A DNA stretch of 64,000 bases from Arcanobacterium urinimassiliense. GTDB lineage: Bacteria > Actinomycetota > Actinomycetes > Actinomycetales > Actinomycetaceae. The notes beneath the pieces are model-generated. The model was not told where the DNA came from. It was given only the letters and a program-made list of their open reading frames with translations, and did not search any database. The position numbers and the translations under genes were made by a program. The DNA is taken from contig NZ_LT632435.1 of the NCBI RefSeq assembly GCF_900119495.1, positions 1,441,205 to 1,505,204 of the forward strand, written 5' to 3'. Shown here in pieces: positions 44,551 to 54,033 of this stretch (position 1 is the stretch's first letter; each line of letters starts with the position of its first letter).

Positions 44551-45437
44551 TTTGGCACCAAGTACTTTCCAGCTCCCGGTATGCATTCAATCTCTGCCGG
44601 CGGGAAAGCAAATTTATCGCCGTCTGCATAGAGAGGAGCTCCCGGCATATTTAGAATTACTTTCCGCGCATAGTGCACTTCAATATCTTTATTTTCCATC
44701 ATTCCCGCCATGACGGTGGGGAAAGTATAAAGACCTCTCCGCCGCGATACGCTCTTTACAATGGTCACATGGAAATTACCGCTCTGTGGATCGGCATTCT
44801 TACAGATTGGTTTCCCGCCACCATAGGTACGCGTATTTCCGATAGTTATCATTGATATCGGCTCGTGCAATTCCGCATCATCTAGCACAATATCTGCTGG
44901 AAGCGGACGCAGTAGCGCAAACTCAATTAAACCCGCGGCTATATAACGCAGAGCGCCTTTCGGCCAGCTAATTGCGTTGGTACGCTCCGTCACTAAGGAA
45001 TCCCAACCGCAGCAAGCAATGGTGCCAAACCACTTTTCCTCATTCGGCGTACGCATAATTCCCAAATCAGTGGTGATGGCATTGCCTTGCACTATCACAT
45101 CAACGGCGGCTTGGGCATCAAGCGGAATACCGTACTGCCGCGCGTGGTCATTTCCCGTGCCCGCCGGAATAATTCCCAGTGGGAAACCACTCTGGGCTTG
45201 GCTCTGCAAAGCAGTGGTAATCAGCCCGTCGCCACCGCACACCACCAAGGCCGAGAAATCTCCGGAATTGATAGCTTCTTTCGCTAGACGCCGCGAATCT
45301 GCCTCATTTCCACCGGTGAGCACTTCCACCCGAACTCCATGCTGCCGCAAGCGGCGATAGGCAATATCGGAGGCTTTTATAGCCCGCCCTTTCCCAGATA
45401 TTGGATTCGTGAGCAGGGCGACTGACTTGATTTCCAT
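44544..45437 (-). CDS. diacylglycerol/lipid kinase (DagK/YegS family)
   Basis: A 297-residue lipid kinase. The N-terminal LLTNPISGKGRA and the diagnostic VVCGGDGLITTALQS (GGDG) near residue 70 are followed by PAGTGNDHARQYGIP near 92. It would phosphorylate diacylglycerol or a related lipid with ATP. TAGGAG precedes the ATG. It follows the alkyl-DHAP-synthase-like gene by eight bases. Confidence 0.9.
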   Translation of the reverse strand: MEIKSVALLTNPISGKGRAIKASDIAYRRLRQHGVRVEVLTGGNEADSRRLAKEAINSGDFSALVVCGGDGLITTALQSQAQSGFPLGIIPAGTGNDHARQYGIPLDAQAAVDVIVQGNAITTDLGIMRTPNEEKWFGTIACCGWDSLVTERTNAISWPKGALRYIAAGLIEFALLRPLPADIVLDDAELHEPISMITIGNTRTYGGGKPICKNADPQSGNFHVTIVKSVSRRRGLYTFPTVMAGMMENKDIEVHYARKVILNMPGAPLYADGDKFAFPPAEIECIPGAGKYLVPKC

Positions 45438-45445
45438 ACTTACTC

Positions 45446-47050
45446 CTAGAAGAGTTTACCGGGATTAAGAATCCCCACTGGATCCAATTCAGCTTTTACC
45501 GCATGCAATATCTGCACACCTAAATCGCCGATTTCTTGCTCCATATAGGGGCGGTGATCAGTACCCACACCGTGATGGTGGGTAATGGTGCCTCCATTTG
45601 CTTCAATAGCCCGGCAAGTAGCTTCCTTTGCTTTCCACCACTGCTCATGCGGATGTGCAGACTGGGCAGCTACTACTGTGAAGTAGAGCGAGGCTCCTTC
45701 TGCATATACATGGGATACGTGGCACATCACAATAGCAGGGGTGCCCTCTAAATTAGTAGTAAGCGCTTCCACTACGGCTTGCCGCAGTTTCGGCAGGTTA
45801 CTCCAATCGCCGGCAGTTTCCAAAGTTTCACAGATGACGCCGTTATCAAGCAGTGCATCCCGCAGTACCGGCGCCCCAAAGCGGCCTTGTTCCCACTGCC
45901 GTACTGGAGCTTCACCTAAGCTGACTCCACCCATCTTGATAAGTAATTCCCGAGTTTCTTGCAACCGTGAAGCTGTGTGCTCTGGAGTACCCTCGTACAT
46001 CGTCAGACACAAGCAGCCTTTTTCTTCTTTCTTAGTTTCGCCAATTTTATCGGTAGAGCTGAGGTTTAGCGAAGACTCAATATCATCCGAAAGACGAATC
46101 ACGGTGGGGCCTGTACCCTGCTGAATTACTTCGCGCACTGCGTTAACTCCCGAACGGAAATCCGGGAAGCTGAAGGCTTCGTAGCGTTTCATCTCGGGAA
46201 GTGGATGAAGACGCACCCGTACGCGCGTAATAATTCCTAAGGTGCCTTCCGAACCGAGGAAAAGCTGGCGTAAATCTGGGCCCGCCGCCGAAGCCGGTGC
46301 CTGCTTACCTACTTCTAAAATTCCTTGCGGAGTTACTACGGTAAGCGAGCGCACCATAGAATCGAAACGCCCATAACCGGCAGAATTTTGCCCCGAAGAG
46401 CGCGTAGCGGCGTAGCCACCGATGCTGGCATAGGGGAAAGATTGCGGGAAATGCCCTAGCTGCAGACCATGCTCCGCCAAAAGAAACTCAGCGTGGGGGC
46501 CAGTAAGGCCGGCCCCTAAAGTCGCTTCCAGCGATACCTTATCTACATCTTCTAACTTGTTAAAACGGTTTACATCTAGGCTAATTACGCATTTCATAGC
46601 TCCAGATTTGGGCGCTACGCCCCCGACTACCGTGGTGCCGCCCCCGAAAGTAACTACCGCAATTTTTTCTGCGCTACAGTAGCGGAGAACTTCCAGCACT
46701 TCTTCTTCGGTACCCGGCGCCACCACCGCATCCGGAGCATCGATTACCGCGCCACTGCGCCAATCTAATAAATCCGGATATGATTTTCCGCGCGCACGGC
46801 GCAAGCGCTGCTCGTGTTCTTGCGTAACAAAACCGGCGCCTACTATTTTCTGCAATCCGGCAATTTGGGCGGCCGTAATACGCGGCTCAGAAAGCTTTAT
46901 TTCCGCCGCCGGAATCCGCCGATGCTCCTCAGTAGCTTTTGCCCCTAATACCTTAGTGACTAGCTTCTTAATGGAGTTAGAAAGAGGTTTTTCTTCTGCG
47001 GGTACACCCCACAGGTTATGTTGCATAGGAGGTAATGTGACTTCACTCAT
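45446..47050 (-). CDS. FAD-binding oxidase, alkyldihydroxyacetonephosphate synthase-like
   Basis: A 534-residue VAO/PCMH-type flavoprotein. The FAD-binding segments are VVTFGGGTTVVGGVAP (near residue 140) and GAGLTGPHAEFLLAEHGLQL (near 185). The C-terminal ITHHHGVGTDHRPYM (near 500) is the His-rich active-site patch of alkyl-DHAP synthases. Similar genes beside dagK, tetR and glpD occur in mycobacteria (Rv2249c-Rv2252 region). A role in lipid or glycerol-phosphate metabolism is inferred; true ether-lipid synthesis is not proven. Confidence 0.87.
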   Translation of the reverse strand: MSEVTLPPMQHNLWGVPAEEKPLSNSIKKLVTKVLGAKATEEHRRIPAAEIKLSEPRITAAQIAGLQKIVGAGFVTQEHEQRLRRARGKSYPDLLDWRSGAVIDAPDAVVAPGTEEEVLEVLRYCSAEKIAVVTFGGGTTVVGGVAPKSGAMKCVISLDVNRFNKLEDVDKVSLEATLGAGLTGPHAEFLLAEHGLQLGHFPQSFPYASIGGYAATRSSGQNSAGYGRFDSMVRSLTVVTPQGILEVGKQAPASAAGPDLRQLFLGSEGTLGIITRVRVRLHPLPEMKRYEAFSFPDFRSGVNAVREVIQQGTGPTVIRLSDDIESSLNLSSTDKIGETKKEEKGCLCLTMYEGTPEHTASRLQETRELLIKMGGVSLGEAPVRQWEQGRFGAPVLRDALLDNGVICETLETAGDWSNLPKLRQAVVEALTTNLEGTPAIVMCHVSHVYAEGASLYFTVVAAQSAHPHEQWWKAKEATCRAIEANGGTITHHHGVGTDHRPYMEQEIGDLGVQILHAVKAELDPVGILNPGKLF

Positions 47051-47249
47051 GTTCCCTAGTTTACACCTTTACAGATTTTATAAAAGTGTTTATTGAAACT
47101 TCTTTACCTAATTTCCACTCCGCATCTTCTCAGCGAAGTATCCACCCGGTTTTTCCGCCAATTTCCACCCAGCTCACCTCAGTCTCCCAAGTGGCTTTCG
47201 AAATAGTCTTCAACTAGTTTTTCACTGGTCTCCAACCAGTTTTCACCAC

Positions 47250-49763
47250 TTAGGAAACTACATTTTCGGCGCGCGCCGGCATAACCCCTTCCGGAAGTTG
47301 ATAATCCGAATCATATCCGGTGAAACTAAACTCTTTCTTCTCTCCTGTCTCCACGACATCCACTACAATGGTCTGCCCCTCTTGGAATTCGCCAAAGAGT
47401 AGCTTCTCCGAGAGCACATCCTCAATATCACGCTGAATAGCGCGACGCAATGGGCGCGCGCCGAGCACCGGATCGTAGCCACGATCGGCAAGTAACTGCC
47501 GAGCAGCTCCGGAGAGTGCTAAATTCATTCCCTGCTCCCGCAGGCGCGAATCCAGCTTACTTACCATCAGATCCACAATCTGCAGAATCTCATCCCTACT
47601 CAGCTGTGGGAATACAATTACTTCGTCTACCCGGTTTAAGAATTCGGGGCGGAAGTGATTACGCAGCTCTTCATTGACGCGCAGTTTCATACGCTCGTAA
47701 GAAGAGGCCGTATCTCCATCTAGCTGGAATCCCGTGGAAATTCCTTTCGCAATATCCTTCGTACCCAAGTTGGTGGTCATAATAATGATGGTGTTCTTGA
47801 AATCCACGATTCGACCCTGAGAATCGGTGAGCCGCCCCTCTTCCAAAATCTGCAACAGCGAATTAAAGAGATCCTGATGCGCTTTTTCAATTTCATCAAA
47901 AAGCACCACTGAGAAAGGCTTACGCCGCACTTTTTCCGTCAGCTGCCCGCCTTCTTCATATCCCACATATCCCGGAGGAGCTCCAAAGAGCCGTGAAACT
48001 GTGTGTTTCTCCTGATACTCCGACATGTCAAGCGTGATTAAAGCGTCTTCATCCCCAAAGAGGAATTCGGCCAGCGTCTTAGCCAGCTCCGTCTTACCCA
48101 CACCAGTGGGGCCAGCAAAGATAAAGGAACCACCGGGACGATGCGGATCTTTCAAGCCTGCCCGCGACCGGCGAATAGCCTGCGCAATCGAAGTAACTGC
48201 CTCATTTTGCCCAATTACTCGCTTATGGAGCTCATCTTCCATACGCAATAGCTTTGCCGATTCCGCTTCGGTGAGTTTGAATACTGGAATACCAGTAGAC
48301 ATGGAGAGTACCTGTGCTATCAGCTCTTCATCCACTACCGAAACGACGTCGAGATCGCCTTCTTTCCACGACTTTTCCCGCTCGGCGCGCTGCTCATTGA
48401 GCTGCTGCTCCTTATCACGTAAAGCGGCTGCTTTTTCAAAATCCTGCCCTTCGATGGCCGCCTCTTTTTCGCCGCGTACTTCCGCTATCTTTTCATCTAG
48501 CTCCCGCAGCTCCGGCGGCGCAGTCATCTTTTGAATAGCCAGCCGGGCCCCTGCTTCGTCTATCAAATCAATAGCTTTATCCGGCAAGAAACGGTCATTA
48601 ATATAGCGATCAGCTAAATTAACTGCTGATTCAAGCGCCTCATCCGTAATAGTGACGCGATGAAAAGCCTCGTAACGATCGCGCAGACCTTCCAGAATAG
48701 CAATCGTCTCTTTTACAGTCGGCTCTTCTACCTGAATCGGCTGAAAACGCCGCTCCAAAGCCGCATCTTTTTCAATATATTTACGATATTCATCCAGAGT
48801 AGTAGCCCCGATTACCTGCAGTTCTCCTCGTGCCATCATCGGTTTCAAAAGTGAAGCCGCATCTAAAGCACCTTCGGCTGCTCCTGCTCCCACTAAAGTG
48901 TGAATCTCGTCGATAAAGAGAATAATATCGCCGCGATTATTTATTTCTTTGAGAATTTTCTTCATGCGATCTTCGAAATCGCCTCGATAGCGCGAACCAG
49001 CTACTAGAGAACCCATATCGAGAGAATAGAGCTGCTTATCTTTGAGTGTCTCCGGCACATCTCCTACGGAAATCAGCTTTGCTAAGCCTTCAACTACTGC
49101 CGTCTTTCCTACGCCCGGCTCCCCAATAAGCACCGGATTATTTTTAGTACGCCGCGAAAGCACCTGCATTACTCGCTGTGTTTCATTGTGCCGCCCGATT
49201 ACTGGGTCGAGCTTATTTTCTCGCGCATACTGGGTGAGATTCCGCCCGAATTGATCGAGGATAGTAGAGCTAGATTTCAAACTCTCACTCTGCCGGCCAG
49301 TACCTACTCCTACCGCTTCTTTACCCTGATATCCGGAAAGCAACTGCGTCACCTGCGCCCGCACTTTCGGTAAATCTGCACCTAGTTTCACCAGTACTTG
49401 TGCTGCCACACCTTCCTGTTCCCGGCATAAACCCAGCAGTAAATGTTCAGTGCCTATATAAGAATGCCCAAGCTGCAAGCCTTCTCGCATCGCATATTCC
49501 AGCACTTTTTTCGCCCGCGGGGTAAATGGAATATGCCCGTTTGGCTGCTCTTGGCCTTCCCCGATGATCTCTACTACTTCTCCGCGCACATCGTCAAAAG
49601 AGATATTCAGAGCTTCCAGCGCTTTCGCTGCCACTCCTTCTCCTTCTTTTATTAGGCCGAGCAGAATATGCTCCGTCCCTAAATAGTTATGCTTCAGAGT
49701 GCGGGCTTCTTCTTGCGCGAGCACAATCACCCGCCGCGCCCGGTCAGTAAATCTCTCGAACAA
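47250..49763 (-). CDS. clpC: ATP-dependent Clp protease ATP-binding subunit ClpC
   Basis: An 837-residue Hsp100 unfoldase. A double Clp-N domain occupies residues 1-145. AAA-1 has Walker A GEPGVGKT (near 213), a UVR motif ([20 protein letters not shown]) sits in the middle domain, and AAA-2 has GPTGVGKTE (near 550). It feeds substrates to ClpP, with the hydrophobic FQLDG-type loop region near 675. The start is TTG with AGGGAGAG upstream. No ctsR/mcsB genes are nearby, as usual in actinobacteria. Confidence 0.96.
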   Translation of the reverse strand: MFERFTDRARRVIVLAQEEARTLKHNYLGTEHILLGLIKEGEGVAAKALEALNISFDDVRGEVVEIIGEGQEQPNGHIPFTPRAKKVLEYAMREGLQLGHSYIGTEHLLLGLCREQEGVAAQVLVKLGADLPKVRAQVTQLLSGYQGKEAVGVGTGRQSESLKSSSTILDQFGRNLTQYARENKLDPVIGRHNETQRVMQVLSRRTKNNPVLIGEPGVGKTAVVEGLAKLISVGDVPETLKDKQLYSLDMGSLVAGSRYRGDFEDRMKKILKEINNRGDIILFIDEIHTLVGAGAAEGALDAASLLKPMMARGELQVIGATTLDEYRKYIEKDAALERRFQPIQVEEPTVKETIAILEGLRDRYEAFHRVTITDEALESAVNLADRYINDRFLPDKAIDLIDEAGARLAIQKMTAPPELRELDEKIAEVRGEKEAAIEGQDFEKAAALRDKEQQLNEQRAEREKSWKEGDLDVVSVVDEELIAQVLSMSTGIPVFKLTEAESAKLLRMEDELHKRVIGQNEAVTSIAQAIRRSRAGLKDPHRPGGSFIFAGPTGVGKTELAKTLAEFLFGDEDALITLDMSEYQEKHTVSRLFGAPPGYVGYEEGGQLTEKVRRKPFSVVLFDEIEKAHQDLFNSLLQILEEGRLTDSQGRIVDFKNTIIIMTTNLGTKDIAKGISTGFQLDGDTASSYERMKLRVNEELRNHFRPEFLNRVDEVIVFPQLSRDEILQIVDLMVSKLDSRLREQGMNLALSGAARQLLADRGYDPVLGARPLRRAIQRDIEDVLSEKLLFGEFQEGQTIVVDVVETGEKKEFSFTGYDSDYQLPEGVMPARAENVVS

Positions 49764-49901
49764 TATGCTCTCCCTATATAGGTGCTAATTAACAACTACT
49801 AAAACTCTACTGCCATTTCGCGCAGTAAATAAAACATTTCGCCACCGGCGTGATAGAAACGGCACCAAGAAAAATTTCGCCGCGAAAATTTGCAGCAAAA
49901 A

Positions 49902-50387
49902 TTAAGCTTCAAAAAGAATGGTGAAAGGGCCGTCGTTTATTAGCTCTACATCCATCATGGCTCCGAACTCACCGGTGGCAACTGCCACTCCTCGCCGGCG
50001 AATTTCTGCCACTAACTCCTGAAATACGGGTAATGCATAGTCTCCGGGAGCGGCCTTCGACCAGGAGGGATTTCGCCCTTTACGCACGTCGGCGTAGAGA
50101 GTAAATTGCGATACCAGCAGCACTTCCGCGCCCGCTTCTTCCACTGATTGGCGCGCTTTTGGCGAATCATCTCCCGCCGGCCCCCGCAGTAGCTTCAACT
50201 CACATATTTTCCGAGCCGCTTTTGCCACTTCTGCCGCGCCGTCTCCCTGGGTAATTCCCACCAGTACGCACAAGCCATTTCTTATTTCTCCACATATTGC
50301 ACTCTGTACTCCACTTTGCTCAGCCAATGGATCGCCGGCATAGGCCCGCACGCGCGCTTCTTTTACCCGCTGTATTACTAGACGCAT
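49902..50387 (-). CDS. dtd: D-aminoacyl-tRNA deacylase
   Basis: A 161-residue Dtd that removes D-amino acids (and glycine) from tRNA. Hallmarks are LLVSQFTLYADVRKGRNPSW (near residue 95) and the C-terminal ELINDGPFTILFEA with the Gly-cis-Pro-type active-site strand. An insertion after residue 15 (around AYAGDPLAEQSGVQSA) is slightly longer than usual. GGAGCGG precedes the ATG. Confidence 0.95.
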   Translation of the reverse strand: MRLVIQRVKEARVRAYAGDPLAEQSGVQSAICGEIRNGLCVLVGITQGDGAAEVAKAARKICELKLLRGPAGDDSPKARQSVEEAGAEVLLVSQFTLYADVRKGRNPSWSKAAPGDYALPVFQELVAEIRRRGVAVATGEFGAMMDVELINDGPFTILFEA

Positions 50388-50436
50388 TTCCGCTCCGTAA
50401 CTAGATTTCTACCGTTCTCTTATTAGACGCTTCCTT

Positions 50437-51549
50437 CTACATTAGATTTTTCCGCGCACCCCGGCGAAGAGCATTCTGCCGCAACTCTTTTCCCGGACGT
50501 TCCGCCGGGGAAATAGAAGATTTACCACTCTGGCTCACGATTTCTTGCTGCGCAGCGGCGATATTTTCTGCCACTTCCAATACTTGATCCACCGGTACAC
50601 TGCGCTTCAGCAGAGCTAATCCCACTGCTCCCTCTAAATAGCTGCGCGTCACTGACGTAAGTATGCCAACTTCTTTTCCACCGGCATAAACTTTCGCGCC
50701 CGCGGGCGGTAACTCTGCGCCGGCTTCTAAATAGAGATAGGTAAGACGGCGCGGCACCCGCCCCAGATTGATTAACTTAGCCACGGCCTCTTGCCCGCAG
50801 TAACAACCCTTTGAACTGTGTAAAGCAGTGCGTAGCCAATCTAATTCATGCGGAAATACTGGCCCGCGCACTTCTGTTAGAGCCCGCGGGCGCCAATCCG
50901 TAATTCGCACCGCCTCCCAAGCTAATAGACCAGCTGGTTGCAGAATATTCGCCCAATCCATCCGAGCCGCCGCAGCAGATTCTTCATCATAAAACGCTAG
51001 CCAACGCCGCCGCCCCGCCGCCGGATGTATTGCCGGTAGTACCCCGTAATGTGCACCTCCTGCCAGCACCTGCGGCCAGGGATCTTTCCAAAGCACTTGC
51101 GCCGTTTGCTCAATTCGGGCAGCAATTTCCTCCGAAAAATCGATAAAACCAAAGACCGCTCCCGCTAAACGCGATATTTCTGCCCGCATCCGGAATTTCA
51201 TTTTCTGTAAAAAGTCTTCTAGAGATGCTATTTTTTCTCGGTCGGTAAAGAGATAAATCGCCTCCGATTCTAACTGCAAGAAAGCCGCGTGATTTATATG
51301 TCCCTGCGGATCTAGGAGAAGCATTTCTCGCGATTCGCCTTCTTCCATATTTTGCACATCGCAAGTAGAAAGACTGTGCAGCCAACGGCGGCAGTCTTCT
51401 CCAGTTAGGCGCAATACCTGGAGAGAAGAGAGGCAGGTGAAGGCTTGCCCTTCTCGCAGCGTGGCCTCTTCGGCCAGCGGATTTCCGAAATGCGCCGGCG
51501 CGCCCGAAATTATTTCCCGCTCCGAAAAGATATCTAAAGAATCACTCAT
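50437..51549 (-). CDS. ygfZ: YgfZ/GcvT-family folate-dependent protein
   Basis: A 370-residue folate-binding protein of the YgfZ group, related to GcvT and linked to Fe-S cluster assembly or repair. The signature K-G-C-Y-x-G-Q-E appears as SSKGCYCGQEAVAKL near residue 243. It overlaps the FABP-like gene by four bases (ATGA). The C-terminal 40 residues are polar and extra. Confidence 0.9.
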   Translation of the reverse strand: MSDSLDIFSEREIISGAPAHFGNPLAEEATLREGQAFTCLSSLQVLRLTGEDCRRWLHSLSTCDVQNMEEGESREMLLLDPQGHINHAAFLQLESEAIYLFTDREKIASLEDFLQKMKFRMRAEISRLAGAVFGFIDFSEEIAARIEQTAQVLWKDPWPQVLAGGAHYGVLPAIHPAAGRRRWLAFYDEESAAAARMDWANILQPAGLLAWEAVRITDWRPRALTEVRGPVFPHELDWLRTALHSSKGCYCGQEAVAKLINLGRVPRRLTYLYLEAGAELPPAGAKVYAGGKEVGILTSVTRSYLEGAVGLALLKRSVPVDQVLEVAENIAAAQQEIVSQSGKSSISPAERPGKELRQNALRRGARKNLM

Positions 51550-52139
51550 TTTTCGTCTGTAAAATCCACTTGCGCCCGCGATAGCCGCCCAGCCAAATAG
51601 CTGCGCATTTCGTAGCCAAAAGCCTCCATATCGTAGGCATAAAATAGATCAGATTGCACACTGCCGGCCATTATTTTAGCCGCATTCAACTCTGCCCCTG
51701 CTCGCGAACGTGCAATAGCATCGGTAGCCAGCTGTAATTGCGGACCGCGAATCAAACCTACCCAGACCTGTGCATTACCGGAAGGCGTAGCCACCATTGC
51801 TTCTACTACGCGCGCTCCCCCTTCTTGCTCAGGCAATTCCGGATTCACTCGCAGATATCCAGTAGCCGAACTCCACAGCCGCTCTTTTGTAAGGCTCTTA
51901 TAGGTGAGATAGCCGGGATTTTCTTTATCAACAGCGCCGGCAGGTTCTTTTGCCAGCCATATCTCAGAAGAGAAACGCAGGTAGGGGCCGCCGTCTGCAT
52001 TATCGATATGCAACTCTTGTAAATAAGCCGCCGCTGGAACATTTTCGTATTCGAGGACGCCGCCACCTTCCCAACTATCGGCTAGCCACGCTAGCGGATA
52101 ATTTTCGGGCGCTAGATTCTCAGGAATTCTCATAACCAT
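51546..52139 (-). CDS. FABP/nitrobindin-like beta-barrel protein (DUF1794)
   Basis: About 197 residues. The N-terminal pattern PLAWLADSWEGGGVLEYENV corresponds to the G-x-W-x-G-x-G signature of the actinobacterial FABP-like (nitrobindin/THAP4-like) barrels, which bind haem and isomerise peroxynitrite in studied members. The C-terminal haem-ligand His is not obvious, so haem binding is uncertain. I start at the ATG at 52139; the longer frame overlaps the upstream gene. Four-base overlap with ygfZ downstream. Confidence 0.8.
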   Translation of the reverse strand: MVMRIPENLAPENYPLAWLADSWEGGGVLEYENVPAAAYLQELHIDNADGGPYLRFSSEIWLAKEPAGAVDKENPGYLTYKSLTKERLWSSATGYLRVNPELPEQEGGARVVEAMVATPSGNAQVWVGLIRGPQLQLATDAIARSRAGAELNAAKIMAGSVQSDLFYAYDMEAFGYEMRSYLAGRLSRAQVDFTDEK

Positions 52140-52149
52140 ATCTACAAGA

Positions 52150-52938
52150 TTAGTAGAGAATACCGGCGAGCGGAAAGGCAAGAACTCCTAAAAAAGAAAA
52201 AGGTATTAAAAACGCTAAGGGAGAGAGCCGTTCTTCAGCTGATAAATGCAGGTAGAAGGCACGGCGAGTAGCACCGAATAGAAGAGCCACCCCAATTCCT
52301 CCTGCCGCCCCAATCTCAACTGGAAAAGAAAATAAGTAAGCGCCGGCTAGCCCCAGCAGCAGCCCATTCAACAAAGCCAGAATGGGTAGGGAACGCGTGG
52401 GGTAAGCGTATAGCAAGGAGATTACACCGGATATAAGTAGCAGCAGAAAGGAAAATTGCGCTCCCCCTTTTACCTGCACTGTAAAGAGCCAGAATGCGGC
52501 AGCGATTATAGGGAGTAATCCGCCGTAGCTCCCAAAAATTTGCTGCAAACGACGTGCCCCGTTCACTTGGCTGAAAATTCCGGCCCCAAAAGCGAGGAAC
52601 ATCGAGAAACCGGCCGCAACAGCTAGGTGCACAAGACTGCCCCAAATACCTGCTCCTACTGTAGCCAGCAACATAGCAGACATTATTAGCCGAGTGGGCA
52701 ATACCGTCGGTAATTTTAATAATTTTGGCCAGTAGTAAATCAGGAGCGCACCACTAACGAAAAGGGGAAGCGCGAGGAATCCATGCGGAAGCAAACAAGT
52801 AGCAGCGAAAACCAAGCCAACAAGAGCTCCCGCCCCTGCTATTACTTGCTCTAGAGGACGGCGTTGCACTTTTTTCGCAATTTCTTTTGCCATTTCTCGC
52901 CGTGCTGCTTCTCGCCGTACTGTTTCCCGCTGCACCAT
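52150..52938 (-). CDS. multi-helix membrane protein, unknown function
   Basis: About 262 residues, starting at MVQRETVRREAARREM. It has a basic N-terminal helix (to residue 35) and eight or so transmembrane helices. No family motif was recognised. It ends ten bases before the FABP-like gene and so shares its operon with ygfZ. The start is uncertain because the frame stays open to 53034 and no good ribosome-binding site stands out. Confidence 0.55.
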   Translation of the reverse strand: MVQRETVRREAARREMAKEIAKKVQRRPLEQVIAGAGALVGLVFAATCLLPHGFLALPLFVSGALLIYYWPKLLKLPTVLPTRLIMSAMLLATVGAGIWGSLVHLAVAAGFSMFLAFGAGIFSQVNGARRLQQIFGSYGGLLPIIAAAFWLFTVQVKGGAQFSFLLLLISGVISLLYAYPTRSLPILALLNGLLLGLAGAYLFSFPVEIGAAGGIGVALLFGATRRAFYLHLSAEERLSPLAFLIPFSFLGVLAFPLAGILY

Positions 52939-53034
52939 ATTCGGATTTTTCTCTTCTCCCACGTTTTGATTCTGCCATGAGAAAGCGGAGCAGTAAAATA
53001 AACCAGATAACCGAGTGTGACCTAGCTCGCACAT

Positions 53035-53407
53035 TCGTGCGGGCTGAAAAAATCCCTAGAGAAAACGTGCAGCTAATACAGTGGATTTATTCTAAAAAGA
53101 TAGTTAATATTCTAGATAAGACATCGGGTTACGAAAGCCCCGGGCTCCAATAATTTGCCGCTACGAGCGGCCTTAGCGCCGACTGGCGCTCTCTGATTCG
53201 GTGTCGCAAAAGAGGGACTGCAAGTTGCGGTCCCTCTTTTAATATATTCAGCACTTAATTAATGTATTCGGCACCTAAAACGATAAATCTACTTTTCGTT
53301 TGGTTTTCACTGTATGGAAAGATAGCATTTAACCGGAAGTTAAATCTTCACTATTCGAATTTATACTTCCTGTTCATTAGATATACATGAAAGTGGTAAG
53401 GAATCGT
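53035..53407. other. intergenic region with RNA-like structure and promoter of the DUF47-PiT unit
   Basis: No open reading frame of note. It contains three consecutive stem-loops at 53157-53240 (annotated separately), an AT-rich stretch at 53241-53385 likely holding the DUF47 promoter, and the upstream region of the minus-strand membrane protein. Confidence 0.5.
53157..53240 (+). ncRNA. candidate small RNA ending in an intrinsic terminator
   Basis: Stem 1 GCCGCT-ACG-AGCGGC (53157-53171), stem 2 AGCGCC-GACT-GGCGCT (53175-53190) and a terminator stem AAAAGAGGGAC (53208-53218) with GTCCCTCTTTT (53230-53240) follow each other closely. No protein gene ends here on either strand, so the terminator must serve an untranslated transcript or attenuate the minus-strand unit, since the A/T tracts are symmetrical. 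It does not fit the tRNA, SRP, 6C or tmRNA patterns I know. Confidence 0.45.
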
Positions 53408-54031
53408 ATGAAATTCCGGAGACACAGTAGCGGCAAAGTCGTACTAGAACTTATTAAAGACCAAGCAAAATACCTAGTAGAAGCTGCACAACTACTAGAC
53501 GAAGTAGCCCATGCAGAAGAATCTGAACGTGTGGAGATAAATAAAAGACTCCACGATGTGGAGAATCAGGCAGATATAGCCTGCCACAAGGTGCAAAAAT
53601 TTATTTTCAAAAGTTTTGTGCTTCCCTATGACCGTTCCGATTTATTCGATCTAACCAACTGCATAGACGATTGCATTGATTGCATCGACGAAGCTGGCGA
53701 CAATATGGTGCTATATAGGGTCGGCCGGCTCGGTGAAGAAGCCTATAAAATGATTGACATTATTAACGAGTGCGCAACGATGACCAATAAAGAAATGGGA
53801 TATCTGCATAAACTTAACGAAAAGACGCGCACCTACATCGTGGGAATAAATCATCTGGAAAATCACGGGGATACCATCTACCGCGGAATTATTTCGGAAC
53901 TTTTCCGCTCCGAAGAAACCGCTATCGATCTTATGCGCATGAAAGGCGTAATCGACAGCCTAGAAGCGACTATCGACGAATTTGAGACCTTAGCTGGGCT
54001 GGTAGAAGATATCCTGATGAAGGAGTCCTGA
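53408..54031 (+). CDS. DUF47 family phosphate-transport accessory protein
   Basis: About 207 residues, all helical, PhoU-like (DUF47). It has conserved acidic/helical segments such as VENQADIACHKVQKF and LTNCIDDCIDCIDEAGDN, likely metal-binding. It is the usual partner of PiT-type phosphate permeases and is thought to control them. I start at ATG 53408 because AAGGA lies six bases upstream. The ATG at 53387 lacks one. The PiT gene starts two bases after the stop. Confidence 0.9.
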   Translation: MKFRRHSSGKVVLELIKDQAKYLVEAAQLLDEVAHAEESERVEINKRLHDVENQADIACHKVQKFIFKSFVLPYDRSDLFDLTNCIDDCIDCIDEAGDNMVLYRVGRLGEEAYKMIDIINECATMTNKEMGYLHKLNEKTRTYIVGINHLENHGDTIYRGIISELFRSEETAIDLMRMKGVIDSLEATIDEFETLAGLVEDILMKES

Positions 54032-54033
54032 TT

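Noticed and set aside
47051-47249. Possible terminator or gene between the FAD oxidase and clpC
   Set aside because: Only a 6-bp hairpin (ACTGGT/ACCAGT) without a T-run and some repeated CCACCC/CCAGTTTT words; no convincing feature.
53126-53150. tRNA-like 3' end GGGTTACGAAAGCCCC
   Set aside because: No T-loop consensus, no anticodon arm and no acceptor partner upstream.
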